DNA from: Bacteroidales bacterium
GTDB taxonomy: Bacteria; Bacteroidota; Bacteroidia; Bacteroidales; UBA10428
NCBI GenBank assembly: GCA_016934395.1
Contig: JAFGSZ010000102.1
Span: 1-64,000, forward strand
Direction: 5' to 3'
DNA: 64,000 nt
In this document: piece by piece, positions 46,473 to 56,582 of the stretch
Position numbering within the stretch: position 1 is the stretch's first letter
Layout of the letters: each line of letters opens with the position of its first letter
Translations under genes and position numbers: made by a program
Notes under the pieces: model-generated
Database searches by the model: none
Told to the model about the DNA's origin: nothing
The model's input: the letters and a program-made list of their open reading frames with translations, nothing else

Positions 46473-46692
46473 TCGGTTCTTTATTGATTCCCTTTATGCC
46501 CGATTCAACCCGAAATAGTTGGTCAGATTTTTTAATTATATAAAATAAACTTTTAATCAAGTAAAACAATTCATTGACCAAACATAAGATTTTAAAATGT
46601 AACAAATGAAAAACCAAAACGTATCAAACAAAAATCTTCACAGTGAAGGCAATTTTCTAATCAATTTTTTGTTTTTGTTAAAAAGTCTTATA

Positions 46693-46818
46693 ATGAAAAA
46701 AACTATTTTAATCTTCGCAGCTTTAATATTATTACTGGGAAGTATGACATCTTGCAACGAGAAAATATGTCCGGCATATGCCAATAATGATCAGACACAG
46801 GTTGAAAATCAGGGTTGA
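46693..46818 (+). CDS. Tiny lipoprotein with CPAY motif (first copy)
   Basis: 41 residues from the ATG at 46693. Signal peptide followed by a lipobox (GSMTSC, Cys21), then the mature part NEKICPAYANNDQTQVENQG. An in-frame ATG at 46606 would add a 29-residue leader and seems unlikely, as the signal peptide would become internal. The mature part resembles that of the next gene. Too short for confident family assignment. Confidence 0.6.
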   Translation: MKKTILIFAALILLLGSMTSCNEKICPAYANNDQTQVENQG

Positions 46819-46877
46819 AGTTTTTTTTAATTCACTAAATTTCTTATTTTTAAATTTCAAACTAAATATCCAAGATC

Positions 46878-47006
46878 ATGAAAAGATTTCTAGGCTTGAT
46901 TGTGTTAATCGTATTTGTTGCTTGCATGTTGATCTCTTGTGGTGGAACTAAAACCTGCCCTGCCTATGGTAAGGTAATTTCAGAGCAAACCGAAACTAAT
47001 AGTTAA
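46878..47006 (+). CDS. Tiny lipoprotein with CPAY motif (second copy)
   Basis: 42 residues. Signal peptide MKRFLGLIVLIVFVACML followed by a lipobox (LISC, Cys21), then mature part GGTKTCPAYGKVISEQTETN. The pair of Cys-Pro-Ala-Tyr motifs, at residues 26-29 and 27-30 of the two proteins, and the following Q-T show that they are paralogues or members of one small family. It begins 59 bases after the first copy and is likely in the same transcript. Confidence 0.6.
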   Translation: MKRFLGLIVLIVFVACMLISCGGTKTCPAYGKVISEQTETNS

Positions 47007-47060
47007 TCCCCTTCACATATATTTTTCATAAATAATTTGTAATTTAGCCATCCTAAGTTC

Positions 47061-47079
47061 ATCTGAAATTTTTTCAGAT
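47061..47079. repeat. Perfect inverted repeat before the beta-barrel gene
   Basis: ATCTGAAA-TTT-TTTCAGAT, eight paired bases with a three-base loop, ending eight bases before the ATG at 47087. It could be an operator, a leader hairpin controlling translation, or a weak terminator for the lipoprotein pair. Confidence 0.5.
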
Positions 47080-47086
47080 TACAAGT

Positions 47087-47890
47087 ATGGCTATACGTAG
47101 ATATATTACATTTACAATAATAGGAATATTGTATTTCGGGCAATTATCCGGTCAGGGAGAAATTGATGACCTGGATAAAATATTCTATCGTAATGAGCGG
47201 ACGTATGCCTTTCTGCTTAATTCTAACGGTATAGCAGGTAATTTCAGGTTTGCCCGAAGAATGGATGCATTTAAGAAAACCTTATACGAGGTTGATTTTG
47301 CCCATGTGAAACATTCAAAAGAAATAAAATTAACAAACACCAGCTACCCTACCCGCAGTTTTGTTTATGGTAAAGTAAACCAGGTATTTTTTCTTCGCGG
47401 TGGATTCGGCTTACAAAAGGAACTTTTTCGAAAATTCGACCGCGGAGGTATTTCCATTCGCTATTTTTATAATATCGGCCCCTCGCTAAGCTTATTAAAG
47501 CCCATTTATTACGAGGTGTTATATTATAATTCAAATCCGCTTGAAGCCAATGAGCTCAGAATAGAAAAATTTGAAGTGGGACAGCATACTACCACAGGAT
47601 ATATTCAGGGGAAAGCTTCTTTTTTTAAAGGGTTTAACGAGATTAGTGTGGTCCCGGGCGGATATGCCAAGCTCGGGGTTACTTTCGAATTCAGTAAATT
47701 CGACGAAATCTTTCATTCACTTGAAGCGGGTGTGATATTTGACACCTTTCTGAAAGATATACCTATTATGGCTGTCGAAAAAAATAACCAGTTCTTTTTT
47801 ACACTTTTTATTAGCTATCGTTTTGGAAGGGTTATCAATGCTCAGTTTAAAGAAAAAAAGACCAAATTGGATGAGATCATTGTAAATTAA
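47087..47890 (+). CDS. Secreted hypothetical protein, probable outer-membrane beta-barrel
   Basis: 267 residues with a signal peptide (about 1-22, ending FGQLSGQ). The mature chain has alternating hydrophobic and polar strands with aromatic girdles, such as GNFRFARRMDAFKK, RGGFGLQKELFRK, GGISIRYFYNIGPSLSLLKP, GYAKLGVTFEFSKF and QFFFTLFISYRFGRVIN. This suggests a small outer-membrane barrel, but I do not recognise a named family. It lies 80 bases downstream of the second CPAY lipoprotein in the same direction. Confidence 0.7.
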   Translation: MAIRRYITFTIIGILYFGQLSGQGEIDDLDKIFYRNERTYAFLLNSNGIAGNFRFARRMDAFKKTLYEVDFAHVKHSKEIKLTNTSYPTRSFVYGKVNQVFFLRGGFGLQKELFRKFDRGGISIRYFYNIGPSLSLLKPIYYEVLYYNSNPLEANELRIEKFEVGQHTTTGYIQGKASFFKGFNEISVVPGGYAKLGVTFEFSKFDEIFHSLEAGVIFDTFLKDIPIMAVEKNNQFFFTLFISYRFGRVINAQFKEKKTKLDEIIVN

Positions 47891-47982
47891 ATCGCCTCCA
47901 ATATTCATCTTACTTAAACTTTACTATTCGTTTTCTTGTTGTTAGTATTATAACAATATGCTTAAATCAATAGCTCTAAAAA

Positions 47983-49074
<1,092 letters not shown>

Positions 49075-49092
49075 GAAATATTTCAATAAACC

Positions 49093-49131
49093 AAAAGCGG
49101 CTGTCCTTAATCCGGACAGCCGCTTTTTTTT
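49093..49131 (+). terminator. Strong Rho-independent terminator after gapA
   Basis: Stem of about 14 base pairs AAAAGCGGCTGTCC/GGACAGCCGCTTTT (49093-49127) with a seven-base loop, then a T run to 49131. It also faces the end of the convergent DUF1987 gene and could work in both directions. Confidence 0.92.
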
Positions 49132-49145
49132 ATAAAAATAATATT

Positions 49146-49523
49146 TTACACATATTCAATAAGATTAAAAGGTATTCGTAAAGAGGTTTTGAAATGTTCT
49201 CCCAAACTCTGAATGGCCTCATCATCTTCCTCATAATACCAGTTAACTACACAATTATTACCCTCACTGTATTTTTTCTTAATCATCCTGAAAATACTTA
49301 ACAAATATTTTGATGATCCGCTATTAATATATTCCAGAAAAAGTTCCAGTTGTGTAATTTGCGCCGGATTACTGTAATATTCTTCAAGCCAGTTGATTAA
49401 ATTTTCGAAAAACTCACCTGGATTCTCAGGAATTGAACGGCCTTCAATCTTTAATAATCCTGTTTCCGGATTAAATTCAATACCCGGAGTATTGGGAGTT
49501 TTATTAATTTTCAATAACCGCAT
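49146..49523 (-). CDS. DUF1987/SiaC-like regulatory protein
   Basis: 125 residues. The core GIEFNPETGLLKIEGRSIPENP, a helix with ENLINWLEEYYSNPAQ and the strand FLEYINSGSSKYLLSIFRMI match DUF1987. SiaC of Pseudomonas, in this family, is phosphorylated at a Thr in an N-T-S-S-type motif; here N-S-G-S-S-K occupies that place, so a Ser is the candidate site. No SiaA phosphatase or SiaB kinase gene is adjacent. It lies 24 bases downstream of the MacB-like permease gene on the same strand. Confidence 0.85.
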   Translation of the reverse strand: MRLLKINKTPNTPGIEFNPETGLLKIEGRSIPENPGEFFENLINWLEEYYSNPAQITQLELFLEYINSGSSKYLLSIFRMIKKKYSEGNNCVVNWYYEEDDEAIQSLGEHFKTSLRIPFNLIEYV

Positions 49524-49547
49524 GTTTTATATAGGTTTTTTTAGTTT

Positions 49548-50798
49548 CTATTCGTATCGTAAGGCAATTATTGGATCCAACTTCGAGGCTTTTATGGCAG
49601 GAAAAATTCCTGAAACCAAGCCCACAACTGTACATAATAAAATGCCTGCCACCATCCAGTGCCATGGAATTATAAATGCCGATTTAAGAATCAAAGATAC
49701 AATGTTGCCCACAATTATTCCTAAAACTATTCCAACAACACCACCATACTGGCAAATTAAAATGGCTTCAAAAAGAAATTGTTGTTTTATAAAACTTCTT
49801 TTTGCGCCAATAGCCTTCCGTATTCCTATTTCACGTGTTCGTTCCGTAACCGATACGAGCATGATATTCATAAGTCCAATGGCTGCTCCAAATAACGTAA
49901 CCATTCCGATAATTGTTGCCGCAATAGTAACATATTTTATATTTTCGATAAGCATTTTAGCCAGATTATCGCTTTTTGTGATGTTAAAATCCGATTCATC
50001 AGTAACATGTAAATTGCGAATTATCCTGAATAAACTCTCCGCCTGTCCCACTGTTAATTCATACTGTGTGATGCTTTGCGGTGTTACGCTAATGGAATAG
50101 TTCATGTTTGGACGCGAAAAATATTGCCTCACTACACTATAGGGCAGCAAACAAATATTATCGTTTCCCATTACCGATGAACCTTTTTCTTTTAAAATCC
50201 CGATTATCTTAAATTTTCCACTTCCAATGGAAATTACTTTTCCAATAGCCGATTCCCCTTTTTCAAATATTTTTTTCTCAACATCCTTTCCTATAACCAC
50301 AAAATTTCTGTTCATCTCTATCTCCTGAGCACTGAAATATCTGCCTTCAGAAACTTCATATCCCGCGGTAAGCGGATAATTTTCATCCGTACCCATTACC
50401 GTTACATTGGGATTTGTCTTTTTAGACTTTTGTTTTACAGTGGCTGTTCCGGATGCATATACTGAAATAGCCGTAATTGCAGGAAAGTTAAAACGCTCTT
50501 TAAATTCCCTGGCCTGACGATATGAAATATAGGCATAGTTTTTACGACGGTATTGTTTATTACCTAGATGCACATTCATCCCCCTGCTTTCAATGGTAAA
50601 AGTATTTGCCCCCATTGTTGCAAACTGATTGCTTATTGAACCTTTTATTGAATCGATAGCTGTAAGAATTCCTACCAATGCCATTATTCCAAAACCAATA
50701 ATAAGAATAGTTAATACTGCACGTACCATGTTTGCCCTTATGGAACTTGAAGATATATGATATATTTCTCTTAATATGGCAAGATATTTCATCAGCAT
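49548..50798 (-). CDS. ABC transporter permease, MacB/FtsX type
   Basis: 416 residues. An N-terminal membrane helix (about 24-45: VRAVLTILIIGFGIMALVGI) is followed by a large periplasmic MacB-PCD domain and three C-terminal FtsX-type helices (near 270-300, 325-350 and 375-400), with the EIGIRKAIGAKRSFIKQQFL coupling helix. Such permeases work with an ATPase subunit in mechanotransmission or efflux; no ATPase gene is beside it here. Start at M1 or M3 is undecided. Confidence 0.9.
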   Translation of the reverse strand: MLMKYLAILREIYHISSSSIRANMVRAVLTILIIGFGIMALVGILTAIDSIKGSISNQFATMGANTFTIESRGMNVHLGNKQYRRKNYAYISYRQAREFKERFNFPAITAISVYASGTATVKQKSKKTNPNVTVMGTDENYPLTAGYEVSEGRYFSAQEIEMNRNFVVIGKDVEKKIFEKGESAIGKVISIGSGKFKIIGILKEKGSSVMGNDNICLLPYSVVRQYFSRPNMNYSISVTPQSITQYELTVGQAESLFRIIRNLHVTDESDFNITKSDNLAKMLIENIKYVTIAATIIGMVTLFGAAIGLMNIMLVSVTERTREIGIRKAIGAKRSFIKQQFLFEAILICQYGGVVGIVLGIIVGNIVSLILKSAFIIPWHWMVAGILLCTVVGLVSGIFPAIKASKLDPIIALRYE

Positions 50799-51096
50799 AT
50801 AAATAAAAGTCTAATAATCTGATAATCCTTTGTGTATTTATTCTGCTTAATATTCCGCTCAATCATTATTGATTTTTCAGGATAAATTTACCTGGTTTAA
50901 TCCGGCGTCAATAACGTGATAAGCGGATGCTTCAAAACAGATTATTAAACAAACACTATTTCAAGTTTAAAAATAAACATTTTAATGATAAACCTTGTTA
51001 CATCACTAAAAATTATTCATCTTTCAGTGTAATTGAAATTATTAATTCTCGTATTGTTTTCTTTATTTTGCTGAACAAAGACAAAAATTAAATATT

Positions 51097-53361
51097 ATGG
51101 CATTTGATATTGATATGATCAAGACTGTATATGCTGACTTTTCTTCAAAAGTTAGTGCAGCCCGAAAAGTTCTAAACCGGCCAATGGCCCTTACTGAAAA
51201 AATTCTTTATGCCCATCTTGCAGAAAAAAATATTAAGTCTTTTACCCGCGGTGCCGATTACGTTGAATTTAATCCAGATCGCGTAGCTATGCAGGATGCA
51301 ACAGCCCAAATGGCGCTATTACAATTTATGCAGGCAGGTAAAAAGAAGGTTTCCGTTCCCTCTACCGTACATTGCGATCATTTAATTCAGGCTAAGCTGG
51401 GAGCAACACAAGATCTTAAAACTGCAGAAACAACAAATAAAGAAGTATATGATTTTTTGTCATCAGTGTCGAATAAATTTGGTATTGGTTTCTGGAAACC
51501 GGGAGCAGGAATTATTCATCAGGTAGTACTTGAAAACTATGCATTTCCGGGCGGTATGATGATCGGAACCGACTCGCATACCGTGAACGCCGGAGGACTT
51601 GGCATGGTGGCCATTGGAGTTGGCGGTGCGGATGCCGTAGATGTTATGGCGGGTATGCCCTGGGAATTAAAATTTCCAAAACTTATAGGTGTAAAATTAA
51701 CAGGACGATTAAATGGCTGGACTTCTGCCAAAGATGTAATTCTGAAAGTTGCCGGAATTCTTACAGTTAAAGGAGGAACCGGATGTATACTCGAATATTT
51801 TGGAGAGGGTGCACAAACCATATCATGCACGGGTAAAGGTACTATTTGTAATATGGGCGCCGAAATTGGGGCTACCACTTCTATCTTTGGATATGATACC
51901 AAAATGGGGGATTACCTGCGAAATACCGACCGTTCTGAAATTGCTGATGAAGCAGACAAACTAATAGATCATCTTAATGCCGATCCTGAAGTGTACGATC
52001 AGCCAAAAAAATATTTTGATGAGGTAATAGAAATAAACCTTTCTGAATTAGAACCGCATATTAACGGGCCGTTTACACCCGATCTTGCAACTCCGCTTTC
52101 TGAGTTTGCCAACATTGTAAAAGAAAACGGATGGCCTGAAAAACTTGAAGTAGGACTAATCGGTTCATGCACAAATTCTTCATACGAAGACTTAACACGT
52201 GCCGCATCTGTTGCCCAACAGGCTATTGACAAAAATCTAAAAGTTAAATCAGAATATACCGTTACCCCTGGATCTGAGCAAGTGCGATATACTGCTGAAC
52301 GCGATGGTCTATTAGAGACTTTTGAAAAAATAGGGGGAGTTGTACTGGCAAATGCGTGTGGACCATGTATTGGTCAATGGGCACGCCATGGAGCTGAAAA
52401 ACAGGAAAAAAACTCCATTATGACTTCCTTTAACAGGAACTTTGCCAAACGAAATGATGGAAATCCGAATACACACGGATTTGTTGCCTCTCCTGAAATT
52501 ACAACTGCATTTGCGATAGCCGGCAAACTAACATTTAATCCAATAACAGATGCTCTTGAAAATACAAAAGGGGAAAAGGTTAAACTTGAAGAACCCAAAG
52601 GAATTGAATTACCGGTAATAGGTTTTTCAGTTAAAGACCGGGGATACCAAGCCCCGGCGGAAGACGGAAGCAAAATAACTATTTCAGTAAATCCTGCTTC
52701 CGATCGTCTGCAACTCCTTGAACCTTTTGAACCCTGGCAGGGAAAAGATCTTACGGGTATGCGCCTGCTGATTAAAGCCAAAGGGAAATGTACTACCGAT
52801 CATATTTCCATGGCCGGGCCATGGCTGAAATACCGGGGTCACCTGGACAACATTTCAAACAATTTATTAATTGGTGCGGTAAATAGCTTTAATAACAAAA
52901 CCAACTCCATAAAAAACCAGTTAACTGGAAATTATCAAGAAGTACCTGCTGCCGCCCGGTATTATAAGAAAAATAAAATCGGTACCATTGTGGTTGGAGA
53001 CGAAAATTATGGCGAAGGATCATCGCGTGAGCATGCCGCTATGGAACCTCGGTTTTTGGGTGTTAAAGCTGTTCTTGTGCGCTCATTTGCCCGAATTCAC
53101 GAAACCAACCTGAAAAAACAGGGAATGCTCGCCCTTACTTTTGTAAATAAAGACGATTATAACAAGATACGGGAAGATGATGTGATCGATATTTTAGGCC
53201 TGAAGGATTTTGCACCCGGATCATTACTTACAGTAGTGTTAAAGCATATCGATGGTACATCAGAGCAATTTAAAGTAAATCATACATATAATCAAAACCA
53301 GATTGAATGGTATTATGCCGGATCGGCTTTAAATTTAATCCGGGCAAAGCAAAATAAATAA
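51097..53361 (+). CDS. acnA: Aconitate hydratase
   Basis: 754 residues, the mitochondrial-type aconitase usual in Bacteroidota. Converts citrate to isocitrate with a 4Fe-4S cluster. Cluster and active-site motifs: [40 protein letters not shown] (first cluster Cys), [15 protein letters not shown] (the other two), and the swivel-domain [18 protein letters not shown] and [20 protein letters not shown]. The 298-base upstream gap is AT-rich; a weak TTATTTTG lies 27 bases before the ATG, not a clear promoter. Confidence 0.97.
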   Translation: MAFDIDMIKTVYADFSSKVSAARKVLNRPMALTEKILYAHLAEKNIKSFTRGADYVEFNPDRVAMQDATAQMALLQFMQAGKKKVSVPSTVHCDHLIQAKLGATQDLKTAETTNKEVYDFLSSVSNKFGIGFWKPGAGIIHQVVLENYAFPGGMMIGTDSHTVNAGGLGMVAIGVGGADAVDVMAGMPWELKFPKLIGVKLTGRLNGWTSAKDVILKVAGILTVKGGTGCILEYFGEGAQTISCTGKGTICNMGAEIGATTSIFGYDTKMGDYLRNTDRSEIADEADKLIDHLNADPEVYDQPKKYFDEVIEINLSELEPHINGPFTPDLATPLSEFANIVKENGWPEKLEVGLIGSCTNSSYEDLTRAASVAQQAIDKNLKVKSEYTVTPGSEQVRYTAERDGLLETFEKIGGVVLANACGPCIGQWARHGAEKQEKNSIMTSFNRNFAKRNDGNPNTHGFVASPEITTAFAIAGKLTFNPITDALENTKGEKVKLEEPKGIELPVIGFSVKDRGYQAPAEDGSKITISVNPASDRLQLLEPFEPWQGKDLTGMRLLIKAKGKCTTDHISMAGPWLKYRGHLDNISNNLLIGAVNSFNNKTNSIKNQLTGNYQEVPAAARYYKKNKIGTIVVGDENYGEGSSREHAAMEPRFLGVKAVLVRSFARIHETNLKKQGMLALTFVNKDDYNKIREDDVIDILGLKDFAPGSLLTVVLKHIDGTSEQFKVNHTYNQNQIEWYYAGSALNLIRAKQNK

Positions 53362-53429
53362 TTGGTTTTCTCTACATGTATTTGTAACAGATCGGAAATC
53401 CCGGGTAATTTGTTTCTAAGCCTGTTATT

Positions 53430-54338
53430 ATGAATAATCGATATTTAGTCGTATTACTTGGCCCAACGGGTATTGGAAAGACAGAAACAAGTATTGGACT
53501 TGCCCGGCATTTTAACACAGAAATTATCTCATGCGATTCACGGCAGTTTTATAAAGAACTTTCGATTGGTACCGCAGTTCCCACAAATGATATATTAAAA
53601 TCTGTACCCCACCATTTTATTCAGCATAAATCTGTATTCGATTATTACAATGCCAGCATGTACGAAGAAGAAACGATCCAATTGTTGGACCGTTTGTTTC
53701 AAAAATATATCCTTGTTTTTATGGTGGGGGGATCAGGATTATATATTGATGCTGTAACAAAGGGCGTAGATGATTTGCCCCTTATTGACCCGGAAATCAG
53801 AGAAAAAATAACTGCTCAATTACAGGAAGAAGGTATTGAAAGTCTGAGAATTCAGCTTAAAAAGCTCGACCCGAATTATTATAAAGTTGTGGATCTGAAA
53901 AATGCCAAACGTTTAATGAAAGCTATTGAAATTTCTTTAATTACCGGGAAACCCTACTCCTCTTTTTTAACACATACTAAAAAACAGCGGCCCTTCAAAG
54001 TTATTAAAATAGGCTTAAATACAACCAGGGAAAATCTTTATAAAAGAATTAATGAACGAGTGGATCACATGATCAGTAACGGATTAATTGAAGAAGCAAA
54101 AAAATGGTATTCGAAAAGAAATCTAAATGCCCTGAATACAGTAGGTTATAAAGAAATTTACCAGTATTTTGAGAATTTAATTACCCTGGAAAAGGCCATT
54201 GAACTGATTAAACGAAACACCCGGCATTATGCAAGGCGTCAGCTGACCTGGTTCAGAAAATACGATGATATATACTGGTTTGATTTAAATCAGACTGAAA
54301 AAATTATTGATTTATTAAACAGCAAAACAGAAAAATAA
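53430..54338 (+). CDS. miaA: tRNA dimethylallyltransferase
   Basis: 302 residues. MiaA adds the isopentenyl group to A37 of tRNAs that read codons beginning with U. Motifs: P-loop LLGPTGIGKTETSIGL, SCDSRQFYKELSIGTAVP, PHHFIQHKSVFDYYNAS, FMVGGSGLYIDAVTKG and the C-terminal RQLTWFRKYDDIYWF. The 68-base gap to acnA has no terminator seen; read-through from it is possible. Confidence 0.95.
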   Translation: MNNRYLVVLLGPTGIGKTETSIGLARHFNTEIISCDSRQFYKELSIGTAVPTNDILKSVPHHFIQHKSVFDYYNASMYEEETIQLLDRLFQKYILVFMVGGSGLYIDAVTKGVDDLPLIDPEIREKITAQLQEEGIESLRIQLKKLDPNYYKVVDLKNAKRLMKAIEISLITGKPYSSFLTHTKKQRPFKVIKIGLNTTRENLYKRINERVDHMISNGLIEEAKKWYSKRNLNALNTVGYKEIYQYFENLITLEKAIELIKRNTRHYARRQLTWFRKYDDIYWFDLNQTEKIIDLLNSKTEK

Positions 54339-54413
54339 AAACACACTTATGCTTTTTTATTCAATGTAATTCTGCAGGTAAAATATTTTTATTTGCTTTC
54401 TGTTGGTATATTC

Positions 54414-54446
54414 TTTGTAATTATCCAAAAGCTGTATATAAATTTG
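54414..54446 (+). promoter_or_regulatory. Promoter of the secreted-protein gene at 54468
   Basis: TTTG (54414-54417), 21 bases, TAAATTTG (54439-54446), a perfect Bacteroidota promoter. Transcription near 54453, 15 bases before the ATG. Confidence 0.7.
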
Positions 54447-54467
54447 TTTTTATAAATACCTTTTGCC

Positions 54468-56030
54468 ATGAAGTTTCACTTGCTCCGTAACTGCTTAATT
54501 ATCTTCTCCATTATTACTTTGTATATTAAACCTTTACGCGCTCAGGAATTTAAGATTGCCCAAAGCGATTTTAATTATAATTATAGCAATACTTCAATTC
54601 ATAAAATTATAGGTGATGAACCCGGGGCTTTTTATGTGATAAAATTTTATTCTAACAATTACTATATAGAAAAATTAGATAGCAACCTGAATCTTGTGCA
54701 TGAAGAATTTATAAGTCAGAATGAAGGATTAAAAAGTTTTAGTTTTGAAGCGGCAGTTCTTTTCCACAATGAACTTTATGTGTTTTCATCCCGGCAAAAA
54801 TTGCAGGAAACCATTTTATATTACCAGATATTGGATAAGGAATCTCTTATACCATCCACTGAGCGGATAGAAATTACCACTGTTAAGCATATAAAGGGAA
54901 ACTGGCCTGAATTCCATTTTACCCTGTCGAGGGAAAAAACAAAATTATTACTCAATTACAGGATCAAGGTTTCCTTATCAAAAGTTCAGTTTAATGAATT
55001 TTATGTATTCGATAAAGATCTTGAAGTAGTCTGGAAAAAACAAGACTCGTTTGATTATAAAGGTATCGGTCCAAGGGATAATTATTATGTGGTTGATGAA
55101 ATTGGAAATGTAAGTATTTTAAGCCTTTTAAAAAGGGAATCAATCTTTGATGTATTTCGCGAAATTAAAAATGTATATCTCATACATCGGTATACACATA
55201 ACGGGGAAACCTTTTTGGAATATCCCATTACATTTCCCGATCGGTATATCAGAGACCTGAAGGTAATTGCAGATGCAGATGGCGGATTAATCTGTGCCGG
55301 ACTGTATTCCGAAATATTACGTTCGGGCATTAAAGGCAGTTTTTTCTTTAAAATACATCCCCATGACGGCAGGATATACGATAACTATTCTTACGAATTC
55401 GAGCCACAATTTCTCGAACAACTCATAAAAGCAGGTGAGCCCACTATGTCTGACAATGAATTAATGAGCTACGTGTTAACCGATATGGTACTTAGAAAAA
55501 ACGGCCACGTAGTTCTTATTGCCGAACAGTTCTTTAATCAAAGTTACAACACGTACAATAATTTAATTGTTATCGATTATGATAATTCCGGTACAGTTTA
55601 TTGGAACAAGGTAATTCAGAAACGTCAGAATTTCGATACCCGGGCAATTGATACAAATAAACTGCTGCCAGAACAATATCGTGAATATCTGCAGGAGACA
55701 GGCCATATCGACTACACGTACGAAAATTACTGCTCGTATGCCTTAATGGCTGCCCCGGATCAAAATTACATCATGATATTCTATAACGATAATATTAAAA
55801 ATCTTTCACAAAATGAAAAGACCCTTAATTTTAATCATCCGAAAAGATCATATATATGTGCACTCACTATTGATGAATATGGCAATATTTCCAAACAATC
55901 GCTTTTACCATGGAAAAAAAAGGCCATGTACCCGACTCCTGTCCGATATTATGATACACTGAAAAATACAATTATTATTCCCGCTTTTAGAGGAAGAAAA
56001 TACAATTATTATAAAATTTCCGTTAATTAA
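54468..56030 (+). CDS. Secreted hypothetical protein, probable beta-propeller
   Basis: 520 residues with a signal peptide (about 1-25, ending KPLRAQ). The mature sequence is rich in repeated beta-strand blades of the kind x-x-x-I-Y-D-x-D-x-N/G-x-x-x-x-W (for example FYVFDKDLEVVWKKQDSF, IVIDYDNSGTVYWNK, ALTIDEYGNISKQ), suggesting a beta-propeller. No sorting domain or lipobox was found. I do not recognise a named family. It stands alone with a clear promoter. Confidence 0.65.
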   Translation: MKFHLLRNCLIIFSIITLYIKPLRAQEFKIAQSDFNYNYSNTSIHKIIGDEPGAFYVIKFYSNNYYIEKLDSNLNLVHEEFISQNEGLKSFSFEAAVLFHNELYVFSSRQKLQETILYYQILDKESLIPSTERIEITTVKHIKGNWPEFHFTLSREKTKLLLNYRIKVSLSKVQFNEFYVFDKDLEVVWKKQDSFDYKGIGPRDNYYVVDEIGNVSILSLLKRESIFDVFREIKNVYLIHRYTHNGETFLEYPITFPDRYIRDLKVIADADGGLICAGLYSEILRSGIKGSFFFKIHPHDGRIYDNYSYEFEPQFLEQLIKAGEPTMSDNELMSYVLTDMVLRKNGHVVLIAEQFFNQSYNTYNNLIVIDYDNSGTVYWNKVIQKRQNFDTRAIDTNKLLPEQYREYLQETGHIDYTYENYCSYALMAAPDQNYIMIFYNDNIKNLSQNEKTLNFNHPKRSYICALTIDEYGNISKQSLLPWKKKAMYPTPVRYYDTLKNTIIIPAFRGRKYNYYKISVN

Positions 56031-56072
56031 AAAATCAAAAGAATTTAACCTTTGGTTTGTGAAATCTTATGT

Positions 56073-56534
56073 ATGAAAAAAGATATTATTTTACATTTTA
56101 ACATCAGGGTTTATGGAATTTTAATAAACGATAATAATGAAGTACTCCTGTCAGATGAATTTCAGTTAAATCAACGGATGACCAAATTCCCCGGCGGGGG
56201 CCTGAAATTTGGCGAAGGGCCTGCAGATTGTATCAAACGTGAAGCTATAGAAGAGTTTGGACAGGAAATTATAATTATTGATCATTTTTATACTACTGAA
56301 TTTTTTCAAAAAGCGCTTTTTTATCCCGATCACCAGTTAATAAGCATATATTATCGTATAAAACTGGCAGGACCTCAGAAATTTGTAGTAGCAACCAAAC
56401 CCTTTGATTTTAAAAAAAATAGTAACGGCATCCAGTCATTCAGATGGGAAAAAATTATAACACTAAATCCCGATGATTTCACATTTCCGATAGATAAGCA
56501 TGTATGCCAACTCTTAAAAGAAAAATTTTCTTAG
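56073..56534 (+). CDS. Nudix hydrolase
   Basis: 153 residues from ATG at 56073 (MKKDII...); an upstream TTG at 56052 is less likely. The Nudix box is perfect: G-x5-E-x7-R-E-A-I-E-E-F-G (GGLKFGEGPADCIKREAIEE). Substrate is a nucleoside diphosphate linked to another group. It starts the plus-strand group leading into the heptose operon, 48 bases ahead of the fusion gene, so a sugar-nucleotide substrate is possible. Confidence 0.9.
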   Translation: MKKDIILHFNIRVYGILINDNNEVLLSDEFQLNQRMTKFPGGGLKFGEGPADCIKREAIEEFGQEIIIIDHFYTTEFFQKALFYPDHQLISIYYRIKLAGPQKFVVATKPFDFKKNSNGIQSFRWEKIITLNPDDFTFPIDKHVCQLLKEKFS

Positions 56535-56582
56535 TCGTTATTATTGCTTTTCTTTGTAACAAATATTTTATGCCCAAATTTG

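Noticed and set aside
46606-46818. 70-residue version of the first CPAY protein starting at 46606
   Set aside because: The extra 29 residues would place the signal peptide and lipobox in the middle; start at 46693 gives a normal lipoprotein.
49393-50100. 235-codon open frame on the plus strand opposite the MacB-like permease
   Set aside because: Lies antisense to the permease and DUF1987 genes, both recognisable families; the translated sequence looks like random antisense product.
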